Origin: Flavobacteriales bacterium
GTDB taxonomy: Bacteria; Bacteroidota; Bacteroidia; Flavobacteriales_D; Crocinitomicaceae
NCBI GenBank assembly: GCA_022361195.1
Contig: JAKSBJ010000097.1
Location: 1-64,000, forward strand
Length of the DNA stretch: 64,000 nucleotides
Reading direction: 5' to 3'
Shown here: one piece after another, positions 28,961 to 36,590 of the stretch
How positions within the stretch are numbered: the stretch's first letter is position 1
How the letters are laid out: each line of letters starts with the position of its first letter
Made by a program: the position numbers and the translations under genes
The notes under the pieces: model-generated
The model's input: the letters and a program-made list of their open reading frames with translations, nothing else
Told to the model about the DNA's origin: nothing
Databases searched by the model: none

Positions 28961-29862
28961 TCTTTCACGGCAATTCTCAACTTTGCACTTCTTGCTCTTG
29001 GGTTCCGTTCAATTTCTTCATCGGTTGGAACCAAAGGCTTTTTATTTACAGCGGCAAAAGGCTTCAACACTTTGCCAAAAACATCTTTGTTTAACTCTCC
29101 TTCAAAGTTTCCCGATCGGATAAAATTCTTTACCAATCGATCTTCAATGGAGTGGTAGGAAATAACAACCAGGCGACCACCTTTTTTTAAGACCTTCTCA
29201 CTTTGAATCAACATATCCTTCAAAGCTCCCATCTCATCGTTCACCTCAATTCGAATAGCCTGAAACACCTGAGCCAGAAATTGATTCTGTTTTTTAGGAG
29301 GAGCAATCGCTGTTAACAATTCAACCAACTGCGCTGTAGTCGTTATTCGTTTCTTTTTTCGCTCACGAGAAAGAGTGAAAACCACCTTTTTTACATTTTT
29401 CAAATCCGCATAAGCGTTGAACATTTTAAATAACTGCTCTTCGCGGTAAGAATTCACGATATACTCTGCCGTCAACTCTCCCTCCTGATTCATTCGCATA
29501 TCGAGCTTCCCTTCTTCCCGAATGGAGAACCCTCTGCTACCTTCATCAAATTGATGAGATGACACCCCTAAATCAGCCAACAAACCATCAGCCCCCATGA
29601 GGTCATGAAATTTCATGAAGTTGATGAGAAAACGAAAGTTGGCATTGACAAAAACCAATCGCTCATCCTCTATCACATTCTCCAAAGCATCATCATCCTG
29701 ATCAAAGGCTACCAAAGTCCCCTGATCGCCCAAACGATTTAAAATTTCTTTTGAATGTCCACCACCACCATAGGTGACATCAACGATCACTTTATTGGGC
29801 TGGATATCCAGCGCCTCCAAAGACTCCTCAAATAATACTGGTGTATGATACAGACTAGTCAT
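28957..29862 (-). CDS. rsmH: 16S rRNA (cytosine1402-N4)-methyltransferase RsmH
   Basis: The protein has 301 residues from ATG 29862 (MTSLYHTPVLFEESLEAL); a TTG four codons upstream was not chosen. The SAM-binding motif is VDVTYGGGGHSKEIL, and LADLGVSSHQFDEGSRGFS and VVISYHSIEDRLVKNF are diagnostic of MraW/RsmH. It methylates C1402 in the ribosomal decoding centre. The start overlaps mraZ by 8 bases. Confidence 0.97.
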   Translation of the reverse strand: MTSLYHTPVLFEESLEALDIQPNKVIVDVTYGGGGHSKEILNRLGDQGTLVAFDQDDDALENVIEDERLVFVNANFRFLINFMKFHDLMGADGLLADLGVSSHQFDEGSRGFSIREEGKLDMRMNQEGELTAEYIVNSYREEQLFKMFNAYADLKNVKKVVFTLSRERKKKRITTTAQLVELLTAIAPPKKQNQFLAQVFQAIRIEVNDEMGALKDMLIQSEKVLKKGGRLVVISYHSIEDRLVKNFIRSGNFEGELNKDVFGKVLKPFAAVNKKPLVPTDEEIERNPRARSAKLRIAVKE

Positions 29863-30316
29863 CTTCAGTGTCAATTTCGCCCATCACTTCATCTGCGAGA
29901 TCAGAGAAGTCAGCCATATTATCATCCATAAAGCTGAAGTACTCCTGTCTATCCCAAATCTCTATCCTATCGTTGTAAGCGGTTAACATTATTTCCTTTT
30001 TCAATCCAATTCGTTCCATCAGAGCAACCGGAATTAAAATTCGGCCAGCATTATCCAAGCTCAATTGCTTAGCTCCCTGATGAAACAATCGATAAAACAT
30101 CCTGTTTTTTGGTTTAAACAAATTCAGTTTGGAAAGCTTAGCACTCACCTTTTCCCATTCATTCATGGGATAGAGTGTTAGACAGTTTTCAAACCCTTTG
30201 TTCACCATAAAAACCTCCATGGCAGAAGGATCCAATTGCTTTCTAAGACCCGAGGGAAATAAAAACCTTCCCTTGGCATCAAGCTTACATTCGAATTCTC
30301 CTACTAAACCGGACAT
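29855..30316 (-). CDS. mraZ: transcriptional regulator MraZ
   Basis: The protein has 153 residues from ATG 30316. The open frame extends to 30409, but the extra N-terminus is not family-like. It has two SpoVT/AbrB-type half-barrels: GEFECKLDAKGRFLFPSGLRKQL and KQLSLDNAGRILIPVALMERIGL, each with the DxKGR/DxAGR core. MraZ binds TGGGN repeats spaced by 10 bases in its own promoter and represses the dcw operon. Matching boxes are seen upstream. It is the first gene of the cluster. Confidence 0.96.
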   Translation of the reverse strand: MSGLVGEFECKLDAKGRFLFPSGLRKQLDPSAMEVFMVNKGFENCLTLYPMNEWEKVSAKLSKLNLFKPKNRMFYRLFHQGAKQLSLDNAGRILIPVALMERIGLKKEIMLTAYNDRIEIWDRQEYFSFMDDNMADFSDLADEVMGEIDTEDD

Positions 30317-30350
30317 TTTACTGATTGAATTGTAAAAATATATATTAACC

Positions 30351-30365
30351 TCCCACAATTTACCA
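30351..30365 (-). promoter_or_regulatory. candidate MraZ operator
   Basis: On the minus strand the sequence reads TGGTA-N5-TGGGA, two boxes exactly 10 bases apart, 35-49 bases before the mraZ start. This is the spacing known for MraZ sites (TGGGN-N5 repeats). A second 10-base-spaced pair, TGGTA-N5-TGGTA, lies further out on the plus strand at 30473-30487. Only one of the four boxes is a strict TGGG. Confidence 0.45.
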
Positions 30366-30406
30366 CCTAAATTGACTTTGTTGATAACTTTTGCAAGTGT
30401 TAACAA

Positions 30407-30414
30407 CAAATATA
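30407..30414 (-). promoter_or_regulatory. candidate -7 box of the dcw promoter
   Basis: On the minus strand TATATTTG matches TAnnTTTG exactly. It would start transcription near 30400 and give a leader of about 85 bases that includes the MraZ boxes. No good TTTG is found at the -33 position (TTTA, 16 bases away). The 329-base gap 30317-30645 otherwise holds the terminator of the neighbouring operon and AT-rich sequence. Confidence 0.4.
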
Positions 30415-30583
30415 GAAAATCAAAATGGCATAAATGTAGTATTTATAGGCTTTTTTAGAATATAAGTCAAAGTGGTAAAAAGTGGTACATTTTTTTCAAT
30501 TGTTAAAAAAAATGAAAATGGAGAATTCAAAAATCAACTGATAACCAAGTCTTAAAAAATGGAACTAAATGAATGGGACCGAA

Positions 30584-30622
30584 CTAAAAAAAGAAACCCC
30601 CGACCAAAAATGGACGAGGGTT
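30584..30622 (-). terminator. Rho-independent terminator of the TonB/DUF4249 operon
   Basis: On the minus strand AACCCTCGTCC-ATTTTT-GGTCGGGGGTT forms an 11-pair stem with two mismatches, followed by TCTTTTTTTAG. It lies 24 bases beyond the stop codon of the last DUF4249 gene. Confidence 0.85.
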
Positions 30623-30645
30623 AACCATGTTCTTATAAACCTAAT

Positions 30646-31461
30646 CTATTGACCTACCACATGAGTTAAGGTATCCGTGGTCAATGCTGTAAAATATCCT
30701 ATTCCCTTTTCTCCCTGAATGTTGGACACTGGATTTCCTGGAGCAGCAGTAAAGGGTCCTCCACCGCCCGAAGCATTAGAAAACGAAAAGAGATAATCGT
30801 AATATGCCTGATCACAAGCATGCATGACAATTTCAACTGAATCATCCTCGGTGGTTAAATCACCTAAAAATGGGGCTGAGAAATACTGTCCATTAATAAA
30901 TTCATCATTCCCTATATAAAGCAGAGATGACTCCCTATTATTCACTGAAATTTTAAATCGATAAAAGTTTTTTACTGCTCCATCATCAAAAGAATGGAAG
31001 TAAACTGTATGCGGAATGTATCCTAAAAACTCAGAGAATCCAAAATCTTGCTGAACAGTTGTGATGGAATCAATTTTAGGAGTTTTATGGGCATAACTTT
31101 CAGCCGTAAAGACAGCCCCATCGATATTCACCTCTAACATATAAGTTGTTTCGGGTTGAACCGTTAATTCAGGAGCTGTATAACGCCCAGGAACTGTATC
31201 TACCTCTTCAAAAACAAAAGTACTACCATGACTATCTGTTACCACCACGCTAGCTCCTGAAATTGTTGGAAAATCGGACTGAGCGTAAACCGTAGTTGTT
31301 TTAGAGAGCAGGATATAATTATTCCCTTCAGCATCATTCAAAACTCCCTCAATAACCGTTTGAACCTCAGCATCATTTAATGGGATGTCAATCACCTTTT
31401 CACAAGCGTAGAACAGACTTACAAAGCCTATAAACAGTCCATATTTGAATCCCCTTCGCAC
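30646..31461 (-). CDS. DUF4249 family lipoprotein, copy 2
   Basis: The protein has 271 residues with a lipoprotein signal (lipobox FYAC, Cys20) running straight into EKVIDIPLNDAE, the usual start of DUF4249 proteins. The rest is beta-rich, with an Ig-like part (VVTDSHGSTFVFEEV, GRYTAPELTVQPETTYMLEV) and a C-terminal GYFTALTTDTLTHVVG. DUF4249 proteins are encoded beside TonB-dependent receptors and are thought to be surface partners in uptake. This copy is clearly paralogous to the gene 6 bases upstream (same EKVIDIPL, SNASxGGPF and PANPVSNI motifs), so the pair arose by tandem duplication. It is followed by a terminator. Confidence 0.88.
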   Translation of the reverse strand: MRRGFKYGLFIGFVSLFYACEKVIDIPLNDAEVQTVIEGVLNDAEGNNYILLSKTTTVYAQSDFPTISGASVVVTDSHGSTFVFEEVDTVPGRYTAPELTVQPETTYMLEVNIDGAVFTAESYAHKTPKIDSITTVQQDFGFSEFLGYIPHTVYFHSFDDGAVKNFYRFKISVNNRESSLLYIGNDEFINGQYFSAPFLGDLTTEDDSVEIVMHACDQAYYDYLFSFSNASGGGGPFTAAPGNPVSNIQGEKGIGYFTALTTDTLTHVVGQ

Positions 31462-31467
31462 TAAGTT

Positions 31468-32280
31468 TTATTCCGGAATAATAATGGTCATTGTGTCTGT
31501 TGTCATTGCTGCAAAATAACCAATTGCATCTCCGTCTATATTTGAAACGGGATTGGCTGGTGTAGCAGAAAACGGTCCTCCATCAGAGCTATTGGCCAAA
31601 GTGAACAAATAAGTATAGTATGCCTCATCAGAAGAAACCAATTCAACCGAAACCGTATCACCAGCTTCAATTACAGCTCCCCATAGAGGTGCTATGTTAT
31701 TTTCACCGTTAAACAGACGATCATCAAAGATGTAATACGTTTCATCTCTTTCTCCATTAATCCATGCATTTATACGGTAGTAATTCTCTTGAGCTCCATT
31801 ATCAGAAAAATTATAGAAAACCTGATAAACCGTATCCGGTTGTGTCGGATCAAAATCGGCAAAAAAGTTCTTTTGCGGCTCAAAATACAACTCATCAATG
31901 GTTGGTTTATCATTTGTAACAGAAGTAGATGACAACACCTGCCCGTCTCCTAAATCAACTGTTAGTGTGTAGGTTTTATTAGGTTGGGTAGTAAAACTTT
32001 CCAATTCATATCTCCCTGCAACCAGTTCATTTTCAGGAAAAGTATAAGTTGTTGTTCCGTCGTTTACTGTTACGGATGCCCCTGAAATTTTCTCAAATCC
32101 CGAATCATCATAAACAGATCCTGTCTTAGATAAAAGAATGTAATTGTCTCCTTCATTATCCTTCATCTTTCCTTCCACGACAATTCGTTGTTCAGCTTCG
32201 TCCAATGGTATATCTATTACTTTTTCACAAGAAGCAAAAGAAATACAAATCGCTAATATGATAAAAATGCTAGTTCTCAT
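31468..32280 (-). CDS. DUF4249 family lipoprotein, copy 1
   Basis: The protein has 270 residues with lipobox FASC (Cys19) followed by EKVIDIPLDEAEQRIVVEG. The organisation is the same as in the downstream copy: GASVTVNDGTTTYTF, GRYELESFTTQPNKTYTLTVD, ANSSDGGPFSATPANPVSNI and a GYFAAMTTDTMT end. It starts 2 bases after the TonB-dependent receptor stop, so receptor and two lipoproteins form one operon. The substrate is unknown. Confidence 0.88.
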   Translation of the reverse strand: MRTSIFIILAICISFASCEKVIDIPLDEAEQRIVVEGKMKDNEGDNYILLSKTGSVYDDSGFEKISGASVTVNDGTTTYTFPENELVAGRYELESFTTQPNKTYTLTVDLGDGQVLSSTSVTNDKPTIDELYFEPQKNFFADFDPTQPDTVYQVFYNFSDNGAQENYYRINAWINGERDETYYIFDDRLFNGENNIAPLWGAVIEAGDTVSVELVSSDEAYYTYLFTLANSSDGGPFSATPANPVSNIDGDAIGYFAAMTTDTMTIIIPE

Positions 32281-32282
32281 TT

Positions 32283-34652
32283 CTAAAATTTAAAGTTGTA
32301 AGTAATAGATGGAATAATTCGGAACAAAGCCACCTGAACAGCCTCTGTTTCCCCAGTTTCCTCATTTTCTCTAAAGCTTATTGAATAAGCATTTTCACGT
32401 GCATAAGCATTGTACACGGATAGGTTCCAGCTTGACTCCCATCTTTTAGGCACTTGCTTTTGCTCCCCTGTTTCCGGATCAAGAATATTCTTAAACTTCT
32501 TAGCAAAGAAAGTTACCCCTAAGTCTAAACGGTGATAATCTGGCATTCGGTATCCATTTCGTTCGGTGTAATAATTTACCACCTGTCCTTCAATGAGATA
32601 TTTACCAGAAGGGAAGGTTACTGCATTTCCTGTATAATACACCCACGAAGCCGACGCTGTCCATTGTTCGCTAAAGTTGAAAATAGTTACGATAGATACA
32701 TCATGTGTACGATCCTGTTTTGCTGGATACCATGATCCGTCGTTGATGTCATCAAAAAGTTTTTCGGAACGAGCCAGTGTATAACTAATCCATCCACTGA
32801 ATTTACCTTTCTTCTTCTTCACCAAAAATTCAGCCCCATAAGCACGAGCTTTTCCAAACAACAACTCTCCTTCAACACTTGGATTTAAAGTAACCTCTGC
32901 TCCATCTCTATAATCCACCGCATTTTGCATATGTTTATAATAACCTTCAACAGAGAATTCAATCATATTATCAGCAAAGTTTCTGAAATACCCAATTGAA
33001 ACCTGATCAGCAATTTGAGGTTTTACATTATTTGATGATGGAATCCAGATATCAGTTGGTGATGATGCCGTTGAATTAGATAATAAATGTAAATACTGGA
33101 AGGTTCTTGAATATCCTGTTTTAATAGAACTGTTTTCATCAACCAATAATTTAGCTGAGAATCGTGGAGACAAGCCATGATAAGTTTGAATTGGTTTCCA
33201 ATTACCATAAGTAGTTGTATCGGTAACATTTCCAGCAGCATCATAAGTAAAGATGTCTCCAGGACCGATTTGAACAAAGTTTGAATAACGTAAACCGTAA
33301 ATCATACTGAAACGTTTACCAACCTTTTGTTCATTTTGAATATAAGCAGCTGACTCAACGGAGTATCGATTTTCAATATCATTCAAGATAAAATCAATTC
33401 CAGATCCGGTTTCAATTTCACCAGGCTTAAAAGTGTGATGAATTACATTAATACCAAATTTCACCGTATTGTTTGAATTCGCGTAATAATCAAATTCTTC
33501 CTTAAAGTTCCAGTCCTGAATTTGCGATCCAATTTCAAAAGTTTGGTTACCACTACCAAAGTTGATTTTATAATTGTAATTACTAAAAACGAGTGATGTA
33601 TTCCCAAACAATTTGTCATTGTAGATGTGATTCCATCTTGCTGTTCCTGTAGCATTTCCCCAATCAAACCCAAACTGATCACTAAATCCAAATTTATCTC
33701 TACCAAAATATCCCGAAAGGAAAATACGATCCTTTTTACCTAAGCGATAATTTGCTTTTGCATTTAAATCATAGAAATAAAGAATTGACTCTTTCAAGGT
33801 TTCATTATTGGATAGTCTTAGAAACACATCAGCATAGGTTCTTCTTCCTGACAAAATAAAAGACCCTTTATCCTTTACAATAGGACCTTCAAGTGTCAAT
33901 CGAGATGAAATTAATCCCAAACCTCCACTTGCAGAGAACTTTTTCATGTTCCCTTCTTTCATTTTAATATCCATTACCGATGACAAACGCCCACCAAACT
34001 GTGCCGGAGCTGCACCTTTATACAACTTCACATCTTTTAAGGCATCTGAATTAAAAACTGAGAAGAATCCTAACAAGTGAGATGCATTATAAACTGGTGC
34101 TCCATCCAACAAAACCAAGTTTTGATCCACTGCTCCACCTCTCACATAAAAACCAGCATTTCCTTCTCCTGCGGATTTAACCCCTGGTAATAACTGAATG
34201 GTTTTTAGAATATCTTTCTCTCCAAAAAACACCGGAATGGTTTCAATATCCTTAATGTTGATTTTATCTACTCCTACCTCAGCCGAAGTCACATTCTCAT
34301 CCTCCCTTTCGGCTGATACAACAACTTTTTCAAATACTTTTCCTTCAGGCGCTAATTCAAAATCCTTTGACATATCCGATTTCAAATCAATCCTTTCTTC
34401 GGTTAAAGCAAATCCGAGAGATTTATAAACAAGCGTATAAGTTCCTTCTGGTAAGGTTAAAGAATAAAAACCGAAAGCGTTTGTAACTGCTCCAGTTCCC
34501 GGTAATTCTTTTACGGTTACTCTTGCTCCAATAAGATCTTCTCCAGATTGTGCATCTTTTAATGTTCCGCTGATGGTGTACTTCTCTTGTGCCATAGCGA
34601 AACCGGCAAAAAGGAGAGCGAGTAAAACTAGTTTTAGTCTAAGCATAGTCAT
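32283..34652 (-). CDS. TonB-dependent receptor with carboxypeptidase-regulatory-like N-terminal domain
   Basis: The protein has 789 residues. It has a signal peptide (LVLLALLFAGFAMAQ), then a CarboxypepD_reg-like beta-sandwich (residues about 23-110, YTISGTLKDAQSGEDLIGARV). The plug domain follows (FFGEKDILKTIQLLPGVKS, GFYVRGGAVDQNLVLLDGAPVYNASHLLG), then a 22-strand-type barrel ending in SITYNFKF with the terminal aromatic. It transports a substrate across the outer membrane using TonB energy. There is no SusD partner; the DUF4249 lipoproteins take that place, so a polysaccharide substrate is less likely. The ATG at 34646 is an equally good start. It is divergent from a LytTR two-component system, which may regulate it. 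Confidence 0.93.
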   Translation of the reverse strand: MTMLRLKLVLLALLFAGFAMAQEKYTISGTLKDAQSGEDLIGARVTVKELPGTGAVTNAFGFYSLTLPEGTYTLVYKSLGFALTEERIDLKSDMSKDFELAPEGKVFEKVVVSAEREDENVTSAEVGVDKINIKDIETIPVFFGEKDILKTIQLLPGVKSAGEGNAGFYVRGGAVDQNLVLLDGAPVYNASHLLGFFSVFNSDALKDVKLYKGAAPAQFGGRLSSVMDIKMKEGNMKKFSASGGLGLISSRLTLEGPIVKDKGSFILSGRRTYADVFLRLSNNETLKESILYFYDLNAKANYRLGKKDRIFLSGYFGRDKFGFSDQFGFDWGNATGTARWNHIYNDKLFGNTSLVFSNYNYKINFGSGNQTFEIGSQIQDWNFKEEFDYYANSNNTVKFGINVIHHTFKPGEIETGSGIDFILNDIENRYSVESAAYIQNEQKVGKRFSMIYGLRYSNFVQIGPGDIFTYDAAGNVTDTTTYGNWKPIQTYHGLSPRFSAKLLVDENSSIKTGYSRTFQYLHLLSNSTASSPTDIWIPSSNNVKPQIADQVSIGYFRNFADNMIEFSVEGYYKHMQNAVDYRDGAEVTLNPSVEGELLFGKARAYGAEFLVKKKKGKFSGWISYTLARSEKLFDDINDGSWYPAKQDRTHDVSIVTIFNFSEQWTASASWVYYTGNAVTFPSGKYLIEGQVVNYYTERNGYRMPDYHRLDLGVTFFAKKFKNILDPETGEQKQVPKRWESSWNLSVYNAYARENAYSISFRENEETGETEAVQVALFRIIPSITYNFKF

Positions 34653-34759
34653 TTTAAATTTGGCGTAATGCCCTAGTTATAACAGTGACGAATTAAAATT
34701 GTTTTAGTTACGTCAAATTTGTTTTATTTTTCCGTCTCTGCTTAAAAGGATTCAATGAA

Positions 34760-34867
34760 CCCTCTTTTTTCATCAATGAAAGGCAAAATAACTTTAATTG
34801 ACAAAATATCCCTCTTTTTTGACCAATAGTCGTTCTAGATTGAAATTCCCCTAATTAATCAATTAGG
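34760..34867. promoter_or_regulatory. direct repeats and palindrome between receptor operon and lytS-like gene
   Basis: The 236-base divergent gap holds a direct repeat CCCTCTTTTTTnAnCAAT at 34760-34776 and 34810-34826 (starts 50 bases apart). It also holds a perfect inverted repeat CCTAATT-AATC-AATTAGG at 34850-34867, ending 21 bases before the kinase ATG. These are candidate binding sites for the LytTR regulator encoded downstream or for another factor. Confidence 0.4.
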
Positions 34868-34888
34868 AAGTTTTACTTTTACAAGAAG

Positions 34889-35905
34889 ATGAAGTCAACT
34901 ATTCAATATTCATTGCTTGCCTGGATTGTTGTGGGAGTGATCTTTATATGGGTACTCAGTACAGTAATGGATCCAGAAACTGCCGCTGTAAGGGTAGGAA
35001 GTATAATCCTACCTCAAATGGTTCTTTTTTATCTGAACCTACTCCATCTCACCCCCAAAATCTTGGAAAAAGGGAAACTCAAGCTGTTCTCTGTAATGAT
35101 TGCTCTGGTTATTGTTACCTATTCTATTTTGGGTGGAGCACTAGACATTTGGTTGGTTGAACACTTTCCTATTCACGTAAAACATCCTCAGCAATCATCT
35201 ATTCTTCCCTATTTAGGTAGAGTTTTAACGGCGATTCCTCCTTTGGTTATTAGTACATTGATCATTAAATCTATGCTACTAAGTAAAAGAACAGCGGAGA
35301 GTTTAGAACTTAAAAACAGAATGCTGGAAGCTGAAACAAAAGCCTTGAAAGCCCAAATTAATCCACATTTCCTTTTCAATACCCTCAATAATATCTATTC
35401 ATTATCTCAAATGAAATCGGATCAAACGTCAACGGCAATTATGAATTTATCTGAGATTTTGAAATATGTCACTTATGAAGGGAATCAGAATCTGGTTTCT
35501 CTTTCATCCGAGGTAAAACAAATAGAGAATTTTATTGAGTTACAATATTTGAAGGACGATGATCACAGTAATATTTCTGTTGAGATTGATTTAGAAGAAA
35601 ATGATTTTCAAATTGCCCCACTCCTTTTAATACCTTTCATTGAAAACAGTTTTAAACACTCTAATCATGAAGACAAGGATAAGGGATGGATTAAGATTAA
35701 AATCTTTTTAAAAGATGATGTCTTAGATTTGATTTGTAGTAATTCCATTGCCCATGAGAGTATCAAGAAAGATTCAACCGGAGGTGTGGGAATGGAAAAT
35801 GTTAAAAAGAGACTTTCTTTGCTTTATCCTGAGAAGCATGAGATTTTGATTGAGGAAAAAGAGAAAGTTTATTCAGTAGAACTAAAAGTAAAATTGAGCG
35901 AATGA
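34889..35905 (+). CDS. LytS-type sensor histidine kinase
   Basis: The protein has 338 residues. It has four predicted membrane segments in residues 8-130 with almost no external sensor domain, then a coiled linker (LLSKRTAESLELKNRMLEAETKALKAQ). The His_kinase domain has INPHFLFNTLNNIYSL, with His as the expected phosphorylation site. The ATPase end has LLIPFIENSFKHS (N box) and GVGMENVKKRLSLLYP (G box). This is the LytS/YehU-type pattern, which pairs with LytTR regulators. It overlaps the next gene by 4 bases. The signal is unknown. Confidence 0.92.
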   Translation: MKSTIQYSLLAWIVVGVIFIWVLSTVMDPETAAVRVGSIILPQMVLFYLNLLHLTPKILEKGKLKLFSVMIALVIVTYSILGGALDIWLVEHFPIHVKHPQQSSILPYLGRVLTAIPPLVISTLIIKSMLLSKRTAESLELKNRMLEAETKALKAQINPHFLFNTLNNIYSLSQMKSDQTSTAIMNLSEILKYVTYEGNQNLVSLSSEVKQIENFIELQYLKDDDHSNISVEIDLEENDFQIAPLLLIPFIENSFKHSNHEDKDKGWIKIKIFLKDDVLDLICSNSIAHESIKKDSTGGVGMENVKKRLSLLYPEKHEILIEEKEKVYSVELKVKLSE

Positions 35906-36588
35906 AGTGTTTAATTGCAGATGATGAAAAGCTCGCACGTCAGCTATTGGAAAGTTACGTGAGCCAAATTCCTAAATTAGAATTAGTAGCTAGTTGTAAA
36001 AACGGAATTGAAACGAATGAGATTCTCCAAAAGGAATCGATTGATTTATTGATAACAGACGTACAAATGCCTGGGATATTAGGTACGGAGATGGTTAAAT
36101 CTCTTCAGAATAAACCCATGGTCATATTTACAACTGCCTATAAGGATTATGCGGTTGAAGGATTTGAACTGGAGGCTATTGATTATTTAATCAAGCCTTT
36201 TCCATTCGAGCGTTTTCTAAAAGCTATCAATAAAGCCTTTGCTCAGTTTGAAGCTCAGGAAGAAAAGGCATTAGACTTAAAACCAACTTATTTAACCATT
36301 AAAGCCGATCATAAGCTTTACAAAGTTCAATATTCGGACATCAAGTATATTGAAGGAATGAGAGAATATGTTTCTTTCCACGTTCCTTCGGGCAGAATCA
36401 CAGCTTTGATGTCCCTCAAAAATCTGGAAGAGAGTTTGCCTAGTGAAACCTTTATCCGCTGTCATAAATCTTATATTGTCAATAAGAATTTAGTAGAAAC
36501 CTTAGAAGGTAATTCGCTTACCATACAGGGAAAATCAATCCCTATTGGGCAATCGTACCGCGAGCGGGTTTTAGCCGAAGTATTTTAA
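35902..36588 (+). CDS. LytTR family response regulator
   Basis: The protein has 228 residues. The receiver domain (residues 1-115) has an acidic pair near the N-terminus (IADDEKLA), the phospho-acceptor Asp in LLITDVQMPG and the switch Lys in YLIKPFPFERF. The LytTR DNA-binding domain (about 130-228) has IEGMREYVSFH and FIRCHKSYIVNKNLVE. LytTR proteins bind pairs of direct repeats. Cotranscribed with the kinase; the most obvious target is the divergent TonB operon. Convergent with the S9 peptidase, 2 bases apart. Confidence 0.94.
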   Translation: MKCLIADDEKLARQLLESYVSQIPKLELVASCKNGIETNEILQKESIDLLITDVQMPGILGTEMVKSLQNKPMVIFTTAYKDYAVEGFELEAIDYLIKPFPFERFLKAINKAFAQFEAQEEKALDLKPTYLTIKADHKLYKVQYSDIKYIEGMREYVSFHVPSGRITALMSLKNLEESLPSETFIRCHKSYIVNKNLVETLEGNSLTIQGKSIPIGQSYRERVLAEVF

Positions 36589-36590
36589 GC

